This document shows positions 37,461 to 49,851 of a stretch of DNA of 64,000 nt, one piece after another. Source of the stretch: Helicobacter pylori NCTC 11637 = CCUG 17874 = ATCC 43504 = JCM 12093 (GTDB taxonomy: Bacteria; Campylobacterota; Campylobacteria; Campylobacterales; Helicobacteraceae). Position numbers and translations under genes: made by a program. Location of the stretch: assembly GCF_900478295.1 (NCBI RefSeq), contig NZ_LS483488.1, forward strand, positions 1,550,001-1,614,000, read 5' to 3'. The notes under the pieces were generated by a model. It saw only the letters and a program-made list of their open reading frames with translations. It searched no databases and was not told where the DNA came from. Position 1 is the stretch's first letter; every line of letters begins with the position of its first letter.

Positions 37461-38462
<1,002 letters not shown>

Positions 38463-38541
38463 TTATTTAAAAATCACCATTCTATCACAAATGCTCTTAA
38501 ATAAAGGCATTCTTAAGGGGTTCTGTCTCATTAAACATTAA

Positions 38542-39243
38542 TCACAAGCTGAAATCAAAATCCTTGCGATAAACCTCTCTATAAGCTTTTTGAACGCTTG
38601 TAAAAACCCCACTCCCTAAAAAACCTCTAGATAAGGGGCTAGGGTGAGGGGCTGTGATGATGATGTGCTTGTTTTTGGGGATTAGCGCGATCTTTTTTTG
38701 GGCGACTTTCCCTAATAACACCACGATCAAGGGGGCGTTGGCTTCAAAAAGGCGCATCAATATTTGATCGCTAAAAGCTTCCCAGCCAATATATTTGTGC
38801 GAAGCGGCTTGGTTTTTTTCCACGCTTAAAATGGCGTTCAATAACAGCATGCCCCTTTTAGCCCACGCGCTCAAATCCCCACAACAAGGCACAGGCACGC
38901 CTAAATTCGCATACAATTCTTTAAAAATATTTTTTAAGCTTGGGGGGATGGGGGCGTTTTTTTCCACGCTAAAGCTTAAGCCCATCGCCACCGGCAATTC
39001 TTGCTCCTTTTTTAGGTAGGTGGAATGGTAGGGGTCTTGCCCTAAAAGGATGATTTTAACCGCGCTAGGGGGCGTTAGATTGAGTGCATGAAACAGATTA
39101 GAGCTTTTAGGGAAAATGGTTTTAGGGCTTTTTAGGGCTTCTAAGTAGCGTTTTTCTATTTCTAAAAAATAAGGCTTTTTAAATTCGCTTTGCAAAAACT
39201 CCCGCCAAGCCAAGCTTAAAGGAGCGTAGTCAAAAAGCTTCAT
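38542..39243 (-). CDS. ung: Uracil-DNA glycosylase
   Basis: Removes uracil from DNA as the first step of base-excision repair. The water-activating loop GQDPYHS is at residues 68-74 with catalytic Asp70, and the second active-site loop [10 protein letters not shown], with its His, is near the C-terminus. Length 233 is normal for family 1. The start overlaps the plsC stop by 4 bp (ATGA), so plsC and ung are translationally coupled. Confidence 0.97.
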   Translation of the reverse strand: MKLFDYAPLSLAWREFLQSEFKKPYFLEIEKRYLEALKSPKTIFPKSSNLFHALNLTPPSAVKIILLGQDPYHSTYLKKEQELPVAMGLSFSVEKNAPIPPSLKNIFKELYANLGVPVPCCGDLSAWAKRGMLLLNAILSVEKNQAASHKYIGWEAFSDQILMRLFEANAPLIVVLLGKVAQKKIALIPKNKHIIITAPHPSPLSRGFLGSGVFTSVQKAYREVYRKDFDFSL

Positions 39244-39956
39244 TGTTCGCTAGGGTTTAATTCATGGTAGTGTTTTAAATACTCTTTTTGCATGCGTTCT
39301 TGTAATTCTTCATACCAGGTGGGCGAATTAAAATCAGGCGTATAGCTTTCTAGCATGACTAAACGGGTGCGCGCTTTATAGGCTTCTAGGGGCTTAGAAT
39401 TAAAGATTTTAATGGAATTGATTAACACCATGGGTTGGATTTTGAGTTGGAATTTTTCGGCGATGATTTTAGCCCCTTGCTTGAAAGGGAGGAATTTTTC
39501 TCCTCCCCTGCCTCTAGTGCCTTCAGGGAAAATCACTAAAGGGCGGTTTTGATCTAGTTTTTCTTTACACGCTTTCAAAAGGCTCACAATCCCCTTTTTA
39601 TCCTCTCTGTCAATTAAAATCATTCCGGTATCCGTTAAGGCATGCCCATAAAAAGGGATTTCGCCCAGCTCTTTTTTAGCGATCCAGCAAATATTGCTAG
39701 GGTGGTAGGCTTCTAAATAAATGATGTCTAGTAAGCTTTGGTGGTTTAAAACAACGAGTTTAGCGTCCGTATCAAAAGCGCCTATCTTTTCTAAAGTAAC
39801 CCCGGTAAGGGAAAAAAAGCACGAACAAGCCCTACGGCTGGAGCGGGCGTTATTGTTTTTGCGGTTAAAATAATTGAAAACAATGATAACAGCTAGTCCT
39901 ATAGCGATCACTAAAGCTCTATAAACCGCTCTTAAAGATTTTTTATTTGACTTCAT
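39240..39956 (-). CDS. plsC: 1-acyl-sn-glycerol-3-phosphate acyltransferase
   Basis: Adds the second acyl chain to lysophosphatidic acid to form phosphatidic acid at the inner membrane. The HX4D motif NHQSLLD places the catalytic pair at His72 and Asp77; the glycerol-phosphate site [10 protein letters not shown] follows, and one N-terminal membrane segment (about 13-29) anchors the protein. Length 238 is normal. It overlaps the SH3-type gene upstream by 14 bp and ung by 4 bp. Confidence 0.94.
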   Translation of the reverse strand: MKSNKKSLRAVYRALVIAIGLAVIIVFNYFNRKNNNARSSRRACSCFFSLTGVTLEKIGAFDTDAKLVVLNHQSLLDIIYLEAYHPSNICWIAKKELGEIPFYGHALTDTGMILIDREDKKGIVSLLKACKEKLDQNRPLVIFPEGTRGRGGEKFLPFKQGAKIIAEKFQLKIQPMVLINSIKIFNSKPLEAYKARTRLVMLESYTPDFNSPTWYEELQERMQKEYLKHYHELNPSEQ

Positions 39957-41058
39957 CTTTTTTGACCCATCCTATTTGTTCATGCGGCGTTAGGATTTTA
40001 TAATAATCATCATGCGAACCTAAGATTTTAATCGGCATTTCATTTTTAGAAAGCCCTAAAATGGTGGAATTTTGCGTGGGCAGAATGCGGATTTTTTTAT
40101 GAGCGAGCAAAAGGGCTGATTTTTGCGTGAATAAAAGGTGATACAAAACAAACCCTAAACACAAAATCCCAAGCCCTAAAAAAATGAGTTTGCGCCCAAA
40201 AATGAAAAACAGCACCAAGAAAAACACGCACAAAGCGAGCAGTGCCACGTTAGAAAAGACTAAAAAATTGTTTTTAGGAATAAGATCGCTTTGAATACCG
40301 GTAGTGTCTTGAGTGGGAATGGTTGAAAAAGATAAGGTCTTAAATTGCCTATTAGAAAGCGAAAAATAATCAAAAGAAAGGTTTTGAATGGTTTTAGGCA
40401 ACACGCAATAATAAAAAACGCTCCCTTCTTTAGCCTTGATTTGGTTTAAAGAGGCGTTATCAAACCCCTGTTTGATCGCTTCTTTGATGTGAAAATCTTC
40501 CCAAGTGGCTTCTTTGAACGCTATTTCCATCACCAAAATATTGTTTTTATCGTTATAATCTTTGGTTTTGTATTGCACAACTTGCAAATCTTTAGCCATG
40601 ACATTCGCATAACGAGGGTTTTTGGACAAATCCGTTACCTGCAAAGCAACTTTTGGGGCTATGGAATGATCGATGTATTTGTCTTTGTTGGAAAACGCAC
40701 TCACTTCTAAAGGCGGAATGCTCGCTTTTACGCCCTTAATCTTGTAATAATAAGTCGCTCTGAAAAGCTCTTTTTCCACCTTTTTCCATTTAGGCATTTT
40801 GCTTAAAAGCTCAATCTGGGTTTTATCCAGCTCATCTTTGATTTTGGCTTCCAAAAACTCAGCGTCAAACAGCAATAAATCATAAGTTACGCCTATAATT
40901 TGACCGATATAAACCGGGTTGTTTTCCAAATCTTCTAATTGGGGGATTTTCACATAAACCACTTTAGCTTTGATTTCTTCTGGCTCATGAGCGTTTTCAG
41001 CAACCAAAAAGCTTACCAAAAGGCTTAAAATCAAGCTAACGATCGTGATGGTTTTCAT
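39943..41058 (-). CDS. Exported membrane-anchored protein with C-terminal SH3-like domain (HP1349-type)
   Basis: A 371-residue protein: signal peptide (about 1-20), a large periplasmic beta-rich domain (about 25-250), two adjacent hydrophobic helices (about 262-282 and 286-305), and a C-terminal segment with the pattern of a bacterial SH3 domain (about 315-371, including ILPTQNST and GWVKKDEV). Such SH3 modules often bind peptidoglycan peptides, but on topology grounds this one could lie on either side of the membrane. Function unknown. It lies 62 bp after ctp and overlaps plsC. Confidence 0.75.
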   Translation of the reverse strand: MKTITIVSLILSLLVSFLVAENAHEPEEIKAKVVYVKIPQLEDLENNPVYIGQIIGVTYDLLLFDAEFLEAKIKDELDKTQIELLSKMPKWKKVEKELFRATYYYKIKGVKASIPPLEVSAFSNKDKYIDHSIAPKVALQVTDLSKNPRYANVMAKDLQVVQYKTKDYNDKNNILVMEIAFKEATWEDFHIKEAIKQGFDNASLNQIKAKEGSVFYYCVLPKTIQNLSFDYFSLSNRQFKTLSFSTIPTQDTTGIQSDLIPKNNFLVFSNVALLALCVFFLVLFFIFGRKLIFLGLGILCLGFVLYHLLFTQKSALLLAHKKIRILPTQNSTILGLSKNEMPIKILGSHDDYYKILTPHEQIGWVKKDEVK

Positions 41059-41120
41059 TGAAAACGCCTAAAAATTAAAACATGGTTTTATCATTCTTCA
41101 AATAAAAACCCCATGAGTTT

Positions 41121-42485
41121 TTATTTCTTCTTAGGCGCCTTTTCATCCATTTTCTCATCCACGATAGACCAGGTTTTCAAGCTGTCAATAGCGGTTTTTA
41201 GTTGAATATCATCGTTGATCATTTTAGGAGTAACCTCTTTTTCCTCTTCGTTTTTCTTGTCTTTATCCGCCTCTTTGGAATTAGGGGTTTTATCGTCAAG
41301 TTTTTTAAGCTCTTGCTCTAAATGGTGTTTTAAATCCGCTTCTTTCAAGCTGAATTTGTTTTCATTTTCTGGCGCTTTACCCGGATAAATCACAATATCA
41401 GGCGTGATCCCCTTAGCCTGAATGGTGCGCCCGCTCGGTAAATAATAGCGCGCGGTCGTGATTTTAATCGCTTCGTCTTTATTGACAGGGAGCAGCATCT
41501 GCACGCTTCCCTTACCAAAGGTTTTTTCACCGATAATCACGGCTCGTTTGTGATCTTGCAACGCCCCTGCTACGATCTCGCTCGCGCTCGCTGAACCGCC
41601 ATTGACTAACACCGCAATAGGCAAATTGGTATAAGGGGCTCTGCCGTTAGCCTTGTATTCTAAATTTTCTTCTTTATTTTTGCCTTTTTGAGAGACTAAA
41701 ACCCCCTCTTTAATGAAGAGGTTAGACAAGCCCACCGCCTGGTTTAATAGCCCTCCAGGATTGCCCCTTAAATCCAACACGATCCCCTTAGCCTTAGGGT
41801 TAGCTTTTAAGCCGTCTAAAACCGATTTGGTAACATTTTTATCAAAAGAATTGACTCTCACATACAAATAAGGGGTTTCTTTAATCTTTTTCACATAGAC
41901 AGAGGGAACTTTAATGATGTCTCTAATGATATTAAACACCAAGGGTTTTGGCTCGTTTTTTCTCACAATGGTGATCTGGATAGGGGTCTTTGGCTTGCCG
42001 CGCATGAGATTGATCGCATCATCAATGCTCATGCTCAGCGTGCTTTCGTTGTTGATTTTTAGAATGTTATCGCCTGATTTAACCCCAGCCTTGTAAGCGG
42101 GAGTGCCTTCTAAGGGGGCAATAACGGTTAAAACGCCATCGCGCATGCCCACCGTGATCCCAAGCCCCCCAAATTCGCCCTCGGTTTGGGCTTGAAATTC
42201 CTTAAACTTCTTTTCGTTCAAATACGCTGAATGCGCGTCCAAATTAGAGAGCAAGCCTTCAATCGCTTTAGTCATGATCTCAGAAATACTGATTTTATCC
42301 ACATACTTTTTTTCAATTTCTGAAACCACATTAGAGAAACGACTGAACGCTTCCACCCTTTTAGCCGCTAATTCTTGCGGATCTTCTTTAACCGGCTTGA
42401 CCGGCTTTTTTTCCTTAACTTCACCACCATGCAAGCTCACAGCAAGAGAAATCGCTAACAACCCTTTAAAAAGTCGTTTTGTCAT
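41121..42485 (-). CDS. ctp: Carboxy-terminal processing protease
   Basis: Periplasmic serine protease of the S41 family. A signal peptide (MTKRLFKGLLAISLAV) leads to a dimerisation segment, a PDZ domain (about 85-175, GGLGITVGMRDGVL), and the catalytic core with Ser in GGSASASEIVAGAL and Lys in GEKTFGKGSVQ; a charged Lys/Glu tail follows. ATG at 42485 is chosen; a GTG five codons upstream is possible but lacks a ribosome site of its own. Relatives trim cell-wall enzymes or damaged exported proteins. In-frame length is 454 residues, normal for the family. Confidence 0.92.
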   Translation of the reverse strand: MTKRLFKGLLAISLAVSLHGGEVKEKKPVKPVKEDPQELAAKRVEAFSRFSNVVSEIEKKYVDKISISEIMTKAIEGLLSNLDAHSAYLNEKKFKEFQAQTEGEFGGLGITVGMRDGVLTVIAPLEGTPAYKAGVKSGDNILKINNESTLSMSIDDAINLMRGKPKTPIQITIVRKNEPKPLVFNIIRDIIKVPSVYVKKIKETPYLYVRVNSFDKNVTKSVLDGLKANPKAKGIVLDLRGNPGGLLNQAVGLSNLFIKEGVLVSQKGKNKEENLEYKANGRAPYTNLPIAVLVNGGSASASEIVAGALQDHKRAVIIGEKTFGKGSVQMLLPVNKDEAIKITTARYYLPSGRTIQAKGITPDIVIYPGKAPENENKFSLKEADLKHHLEQELKKLDDKTPNSKEADKDKKNEEEKEVTPKMINDDIQLKTAIDSLKTWSIVDEKMDEKAPKKK

Positions 42486-42595
42486 TGTTAATAGCACCAC
42501 CCATTTTTGAGATTAGAAAGAATCACCTTTAAGGTTTTATTCAACTTTTTGCGTTTATTCTATCTAAAATTTAGATAACATGCCCATTCATTCAC

Positions 42596-42885
42596 TCATT
42601 TTGAGCCTAAACGATACAACAAAAACGCATAACTCCCCGATCCATTCACATGCAAATCGCAAAGCATGTTCGTTACAAAAAGATTAGAAATGGGGCTTAC
42701 TTTAGAGCCTCTATCGCAAACTAGAGCGAGATTAGGTAAGGCAGAATAAAGGGAAAACTGATCCCCCACCTCTGCGGTAGATGTTGTTATCGCTCGCTTC
42801 TTTGCTGATGAATGCGCCATCAAAGTCAAGGTCTCCGATGGCTTTGGCTTGGCGCGATAAGATAAGGGCGATATTGGTATTAAAT
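42596..42885 (-). pseudogene. Remnant of a type IIG restriction-modification C-terminal segment
   Basis: Below the C15 tract, one frame reads FNTNIALILSRQAKAIG, DGAFISKEASDNNIYRRGGG and SVFPLF, ending at TAA (42734-42732). A second frame, open to 42596, reads DQFSLYSALPNLALVCDRG and ends SYAFLLYRLGSK. Removing one G from the five-G run near 42765 would join the first to the second. Both match the N..L..RQ...FIS...D....PLY block that precedes the recognition domain in this enzyme family, as does the block after the C12 tract. So this looks like part of a second, degenerate copy. No start codon of its own is convincing. Confidence 0.65.
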
Positions 42886-43737
42886 GGGGGGGGGGGGGGG
42901 TGGATTTTGCAAGATTTCTTGCATTAACGCTTCGCTGTCATTCCCTTTTAAATGGGGTAAATCGCTCGTCAAAAATCCAAGAGTCTTTTGGATTTCAATC
43001 GTGCGCGCGATGACTCTAATGATATTGCTTACACGATCAAAGTTACAAGACTCGTTTTTATGGCTTTTTAAATATTTGTCTAAAACGCAATACCCCCCTA
43101 TCATGTAATGATAAATTTCTTTACTCACCCCTACAAAATAAGCGCTATGGTTGATATAAAGCCGTTGTTCGTTATGAGAGGGTTTTTTGATGATGCAATC
43201 ATGCGCTTCTTTATAGAAGGATTCGCCTATGGTGGCGTCTTTTAATTTTTCAAAGCTGTAATTCAAGCTTTCTTTATTTAAGACATGCAAGCCGATTAGT
43301 TCAATCCCTAAAAGGCTTAAAGCCCTAAACAAATCTTTATTGTTTGTGAAAAGGATTTTAGGGTAATCGGCTTTGAGAAACTCTTCATAACGCTTGCGGT
43401 AATGTGGGGAATACAATAACGCATAAATATAGCCTAAAACCTCTAGCGGCTCAAAAGAGTGGTTATAATGCTTGTCTATAAAACTTCTAAACTCTGGCGT
43501 AAAATTTTCGGTGTAGTTGGGGTGTTTGAATTGATAGAGAGGGTAATTAACCCCAGCTCCATTTCCCCCAGAGCTTAACCCTTGATCGTTAATGCTAGAG
43601 CTTATAAAGCATTGCGTCCAACTTTTATCGTTGTTTTTTAGCTGTCGTGGGGTGTTTAGCGCGACATTTTTGCGCGTTTGATTGGGTGTTTTAGGGTTTG
43701 TTGGGGGGGGGGGGTAACATGTGCTTAAAAACATCAT
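42880..43737 (-). CDS. C-terminal recognition part of a type IIG-like restriction-modification enzyme, out of frame
   Basis: A 285-codon open frame that is the continuation of the methyltransferase gene upstream, not an independent gene. After the C12-coded prolines it reads KNVALNTPRQLKNND, CFISSSINDQG and NYPLYQ, then a target-recognition-type domain with FTPEFRSFIDKHY, GYIYALLYSPHYRKRY and a C-terminal IIRVIARTIEIQKTLG. It then runs into the C15 tract and stops (PPPPPPI-stop). With 11 or 14 C in the first tract it would join the 834-residue part to give about 1104 residues. It matches HP1353 by position. Confidence 0.78.
   Translation of the reverse strand: MMFLSTCYPPPPTNPKTPNQTRKNVALNTPRQLKNNDKSWTQCFISSSINDQGLSSGGNGAGVNYPLYQFKHPNYTENFTPEFRSFIDKHYNHSFEPLEVLGYIYALLYSPHYRKRYEEFLKADYPKILFTNNKDLFRALSLLGIELIGLHVLNKESLNYSFEKLKDATIGESFYKEAHDCIIKKPSHNEQRLYINHSAYFVGVSKEIYHYMIGGYCVLDKYLKSHKNESCNFDRVSNIIRVIARTIEIQKTLGFLTSDLPHLKGNDSEALMQEILQNPPPPPPI
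42886..42900 (-). repeat. C15 (plus-strand G15) tract
   Basis: Fifteen consecutive G on the plus strand. With 14 or 17 the recognition part would run into FNTNIALILSRQ; with 16 it would enter the frame open to 42596; with 15 it stops after two codons. Confidence 0.93.
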
Positions 43738-46195
43738 ATACGGGTCTAGCTAAAAACCCACAACTTTTATCAGTGTAATAAGTCCAACGATAATCAAAGG
43801 GGCGGTATTGGCACAAAACAATGTATTTTTCTAATTCATGTTGATTTTTCTTAACATTTTCAATTGCCTTTCCAAGTTTCCAACCTTCAGTATCTTTAAT
43901 ATCATATTTTCTGCGTAACTCGCTAGGTTCTAAGGTTGAAAAATCTTTTAAAAGCTTTAGCAAGCTTTCTTTATCCTTATGGAAAACGACATGGTCTCGT
44001 TTCGAACAAATGCCGGTACCTCCAACTTGAAACATCTCCTGAACGCTAAACCCTTGCTCGTATTCCTCTAACAAGGGCGTTTTTAAAGGCAACAGCAAGT
44101 AAAAAGGTTCTCTTGGGGTCAGCTCAAGCCAATTGATACTATTCAAATCATTTTGGGCTAAAAAGGCGTATTTTTCAGCCCTTTGGCCATACACATCATA
44201 ATAATAGATTTTTGGCTTGGTTGTTTGCGCCTTTTTGACAAAGAGGTTGATGGACACGCCTTGCATGATATTGAAAACGTTTTCATCTGTTGCGCCTTGT
44301 GGGGTTTCCTCCTTTTTCCTAGCGTTTCCATGCAAATTTAAGATATAAAGCTCATCGTAGCATTCTAAAAGAGAGCGCCTTAACCCTCTAAAAGTAGGGT
44401 TGTCTAAAAAGGCGTTGTTAGAGATAAAGCCAAAAAGGCCATGCCCTAATGATTCGATTTTGTTTTGAGCGAAACGCATGAATTTCACGTAATCGTCTAA
44501 GAGCCATTTAGGGTTTTTCTCCTTTTGTAGTTTGTATTTAGAATGGAGATTTTTAAGGGCCTTTAGGTCTTTTTTGCTGTTGCTTTCTTTTTGGGTTTGA
44601 ATGTTCTTTAAAAGCGTTTGGATTTCATCGGTGAGTTTAATATTTTTCTTGGTTTCTATGGTTTGAAATTCAGGCTCTATGCCGTAAGTGGCTTTCACTT
44701 CCCATTCAAACAAGCCCTTATTCTCGCTCGCCCCGCTATAAGGGGGGTTACCGGTGATGATAAGAATCTTTTCATCTTTTTTGATTTCTTGAGCGCTTTT
44801 AAGCTCTTTTTCAAAAATCGGTTGTAGCCCACGATAAGCAACGATCTCACTAGGCTGTATGAGGGTGTTGGTTAAAATGATTTGAAGCGCATCGTTTTCT
44901 TTGAGAGGCTTTTTAAATTCCTCCTTAAAGGCTTGGCTGAGGTTCAAATGAGCGATCGCATAAGGAGCGATCAAGTATTCAAACCCATAAAATTGCTTCA
45001 AGAGGTTTTGGTATTTGTCCTCTTTAGTGGAGGTGCCTCCATCGCTTGTCTTTCTCGTTTCTAGCGCTTTCCTAAACGCTTCTAATAAAAAAGTGCCTGT
45101 GCCGGTGGCAAAATCTAAGAGCTTGATGTTTTCGTTATCCAAAGCGCTTTTTAAGCCTAAGGGAGCGTCTTTGAAATGCGTTTTAAGCAAACTATCCAAA
45201 GCGTTAATGATGAATTTCACCACAGAATCTGGGGTGTAGTACACGCCCTTTTTCTCTCGCAATTTAGGGTCATAAGCGCTTAAAAAGGTTTCATAAAAGT
45301 GCAAATAAGGGTCTTTATCGTCATTCAAATCTTTAAGGATAGAGTCCATATCAACATGATTGATTAAGCTTAAAATTTCATTTAAAAGCCATTGGATTTC
45401 TTTGATTGCATCAAGCTTCTTTAAAAAGTCCGCCATTTCTCTGATCACAGCGAAATTTTTAGGGATGGAACTTCTCACATTGTCCAAATTGATTTTTTCA
45501 GAAGGGTGGTTGAGCTTGGCTATAAAAAGGCTGTAAGTGAGCGTTTGAGCGAACGCATCGCTAAAGTCTTCAAAACTCAATTCTTCATAAAGATATTCTT
45601 TAAAATTCTTAAAAATGCTAGAAACTTGCGTGTCTTTTTGGTATTGGATTAAAGCGTCTTTTAAATACCTGGTGGGCGCGCTTAAATGCGTTGCAAAATC
45701 TTTAGCGTTAGTGATAGGGGCCGCTTCGTAATTGAAAAAGCTTTTGAACAATTCAATTAAATCGCGCTCGGTTTGTGGCTTGGGTTTTAGGGTCTTAGAG
45801 AGTTCATCAAGGCTAGCGACAGAGATTTCTTTTTTGATTAAAGGCTCATTATTTTCATCTTTCCCTACCCACACGAACTTAAGGTAATCGGTGAGCATGA
45901 GATTAGGGTTTAATTCTAAGTATTTAAGGATTTGATCGCTTTTTTCGCTTTCTACAATCTTTCTAAGATCGGTCCCTGCTCTTTTATTTTCTATATAGCC
46001 GATGTTAAGGCCTTGATAAGAGATGCGAAAATCAGGCTGGCTTCCTTGCTTTCTTTCAGGCTCATGTTCAATCTTAAACTCTTTATTGAAATGGTTTTTT
46101 AACTTATCAAGCAAGTTGTGTAGAAAGGAGCGGTGCGTGAGTTCATTCTTTTCAGGCGTAAGATCTTTAATGCTTTCTAAATATTCTTTTAGCAT
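43691..46195 (-). CDS. Type IIG-like restriction-modification enzyme, nuclease and methyltransferase part
   Basis: An 834-residue product of a single-chain restriction-modification gene. An N-terminal PD-ExK nuclease (Asp55, Glu69, Lys71 in QPDF...YIENKR) precedes a helical linker and an N6-adenine methyltransferase domain with motif I DFATGTGTF (361-369) and motif IV NPPYSG (483-488), then RPFDYRWTYY. The frame ends after C12 as PPPPNKP-stop, before the recognition domain. With 11 or 14 C it would continue into the next open frame. As sequenced it lacks its specificity part and is probably inactive. It begins 24 bp after nadC. Position matches HP1354. Confidence 0.88.
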   Translation of the reverse strand: MLKEYLESIKDLTPEKNELTHRSFLHNLLDKLKNHFNKEFKIEHEPERKQGSQPDFRISYQGLNIGYIENKRAGTDLRKIVESEKSDQILKYLELNPNLMLTDYLKFVWVGKDENNEPLIKKEISVASLDELSKTLKPKPQTERDLIELFKSFFNYEAAPITNAKDFATHLSAPTRYLKDALIQYQKDTQVSSIFKNFKEYLYEELSFEDFSDAFAQTLTYSLFIAKLNHPSEKINLDNVRSSIPKNFAVIREMADFLKKLDAIKEIQWLLNEILSLINHVDMDSILKDLNDDKDPYLHFYETFLSAYDPKLREKKGVYYTPDSVVKFIINALDSLLKTHFKDAPLGLKSALDNENIKLLDFATGTGTFLLEAFRKALETRKTSDGGTSTKEDKYQNLLKQFYGFEYLIAPYAIAHLNLSQAFKEEFKKPLKENDALQIILTNTLIQPSEIVAYRGLQPIFEKELKSAQEIKKDEKILIITGNPPYSGASENKGLFEWEVKATYGIEPEFQTIETKKNIKLTDEIQTLLKNIQTQKESNSKKDLKALKNLHSKYKLQKEKNPKWLLDDYVKFMRFAQNKIESLGHGLFGFISNNAFLDNPTFRGLRRSLLECYDELYILNLHGNARKKEETPQGATDENVFNIMQGVSINLFVKKAQTTKPKIYYYDVYGQRAEKYAFLAQNDLNSINWLELTPREPFYLLLPLKTPLLEEYEQGFSVQEMFQVGGTGICSKRDHVVFHKDKESLLKLLKDFSTLEPSELRRKYDIKDTEGWKLGKAIENVKKNQHELEKYIVLCQYRPFDYRWTYYTDKSCGFLARPVYDVFKHMLPPPPNKP
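43703..43714 (-). repeat. C12 (plus-strand G12) tract
   Basis: Twelve consecutive G on the plus strand inside the methyltransferase gene; 11 or 14 would open the full frame. Confidence 0.93.
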
Positions 46196-46219
46196 GTTAA
46201 TAACCCCTTTTTAAAGTCT

Positions 46220-48040
<1,821 letters not shown>

Positions 48041-48051
<11 letters not shown>

Positions 48052-48844
48052 GAAATTCCCCTATACTTTCCCCAAACTTCACGCTTTTTTCTCTCAAATC
48101 CTTAAAAGCGGTGTTTTGAATGAATAAAACGATAGTAGAGCCCATTTCAAAATTCCCTAAATTATCCCCCTTTTTCACCTTAATCGGCGGGTTGTAAGAA
48201 TAGGTTTGCGTGAAACGGGCTTTAGCGTTAGTTTGGATATTTTTATCAAAATTAAAACGCATTTTACCCACATTTAACGCTCCCACCGCTACAAAATACA
48301 ACCTATTGCCTTGAATGTCTTTTGCAACAAGCACCACCCTTTCATTGCCCACAAACAGATTGTTGTTTTTGTAAAGCGAGGGCTTATTGACTGGTAGTAA
48401 TTTCCCCGCAAAATAACGAGCCTCTAAAATTTCTAAATCGCAAGGGGCGTGGTAGTGGTGGTAATCTTTGGGCGAAAGGTAAAAATTCACATAGAAAAAA
48501 GAAGGGTTTAAGGGGTTGATTTCGCCCACTAATTCATGCGCTTTATAGGACATGCCTTTAATCTGTAAAGCGCTATCGTTGTCTAAAAAAGCGCATTCAG
48601 TGATCAAAGCATCGCAAGGCGCAATGCAAATATTAGGGGCTTTGTCAAAGGGGCGTTCTTTTTTTAAAGAGCGCGTGAAAAGAGCGTTCAAACTCTTATA
48701 ATTTTCTAAAGGCTCAAACTCGCTCAAATCAATTTTAAAGATCTTAACATAAAGAGCGTTGATGCCTTTTTGGATAAAAGAAGGGAATTCATAGCCAGCG
48801 AGAGAGCCAAAAACCCTTGAAAGAGCGTTGCTTAAAGCTACCAT
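48041..48844 (-). CDS. psd: Phosphatidylserine decarboxylase
   Basis: Makes phosphatidylethanolamine at the inner membrane. The proenzyme cleaves itself within the MGSTIV motif near the C-terminus; the serine becomes the pyruvoyl group. Upstream, the family segments [36 protein letters not shown] and VALNVGKM-like ([11 protein letters not shown]) are present. Length 267 is normal for the short bacterial form. It overlaps nadA and the HP1358-type gene on each side. Confidence 0.95.
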
Positions 48845-49344
48845 TTTAACCCTGCCATGTTCAATATAAATTCCACTTCACCCTTACTCACTTTAAACTC
48901 TTTAGAAATAGAATCCACGCTATAACCTTCTTGATACATTTTCAAAACCTGTTTTTCGTTGATTTCATCGCTAGCGGCATAATGCCCCATGTCTTTGAAT
49001 TTGTTTTCTAAAATAATGATTTTTTCTTCTAAATAATCGCGCTCTTTATCCATGGATTTTTGGATTTCTTGCAACTGGCTATAAAGGTGTGAAAGAGTCG
49101 TTCTCAATGAGCTGTCCTCTTTAGCGCTTTTTTCTAAAGAAAGGCCTTCCAAACGCCCCTCTAATTCTTTCAAGCGCTTAGAATAGATATAATTTTCTTG
49201 ATAGGATTCATCTAAGGTTTTTTCTAAACGCCTCATTTTATGGTAAAACTCTTTTTCTTTAAGATACAAATACCCCACCAAGCACACCAACACCAACAAA
49301 ATCGCCCCTAAAACGACCATAAACAAATCATTAGAAGATAACAT
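48838..49344 (-). CDS. Membrane-anchored coiled-coil protein with C-terminal helix-turn-helix-like end (HP1358-type)
   Basis: A 168-residue protein: one N-terminal membrane helix (about 7-28), a long coiled coil (about 30-120) and a short C-terminal domain ([20 protein letters not shown] then [19 protein letters not shown]) that looks like a helix-turn-helix, as in the DUF6115 group. The function is unknown. It overlaps psd by 7 bp. The combination suggests a membrane-bound cytoplasmic scaffold, but this is inference. Confidence 0.75.
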   Translation of the reverse strand: MLSSNDLFMVVLGAILLVLVCLVGYLYLKEKEFYHKMRRLEKTLDESYQENYIYSKRLKELEGRLEGLSLEKSAKEDSSLRTTLSHLYSQLQEIQKSMDKERDYLEEKIIILENKFKDMGHYAASDEINEKQVLKMYQEGYSVDSISKEFKVSKGEVEFILNMAGLKW

Positions 49345-49356
49345 GATTGCTCCCGT

Positions 49357-49851
49357 TCATAATTTCAAGCCTTTTCTTTCGCTATCAACAATGAAAGAAT
49401 CATAACGCTTAATATCTAAGGCGTGCATGCGAGTGATTTCTAAAAAATCTTTATCCCTTGCCACGCCAAAAAAGGCTAGGATTTTCCCCTCTAACACGCA
49501 ACGCCCATAGTAAGTTTGAGGCGCTATCAGGCTTTGTTTTTTGATGCAAATGAGTCCATGCCCTAAAGCAGTGATGCGATCCTTTTGCTCTAATTCAAGT
49601 AAATTTTCTTTTAAAAGCAGGCTCTCTAATTTTTCTAATTTAAAATACAGCGCTTTGAGCAATTCTAGAGTGTCATTTTCAACATTCAAGCGTGAAAAAT
49701 CAAAGCCAGAATTTAACCAATCAAATTCTTCTAACACCGCTAAAGAGCGTTTACTTTTAGAGATAAACCTTTCATAAGAAAACGATAAATCGCATTGGAC
49801 TAAGCGCGTTTCAAACCCTAAAGCTTGGGATCTTAAAACCAACTCATGCAT
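49357..49851 (-). CDS. Hypothetical protein (HP1359-type)
   Basis: A 164-residue protein with no recognised domain and no clear signal peptide. It contains a leucine/glutamate-rich coiled-coil-like stretch (about 60-95) and a C-terminal beta-rich part with CIKKQSLIAP and YYGRCVLEGKILAFFG. I chose ATG 49851, which overlaps the prenyltransferase stop by 8 bp and follows a GGGG site; upstream in-frame starts lie deep in that gene. Function unknown. Confidence 0.7.
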   Translation of the reverse strand: MHELVLRSQALGFETRLVQCDLSFSYERFISKSKRSLAVLEEFDWLNSGFDFSRLNVENDTLELLKALYFKLEKLESLLLKENLLELEQKDRITALGHGLICIKKQSLIAPQTYYGRCVLEGKILAFFGVARDKDFLEITRMHALDIKRYDSFIVDSERKGLKL

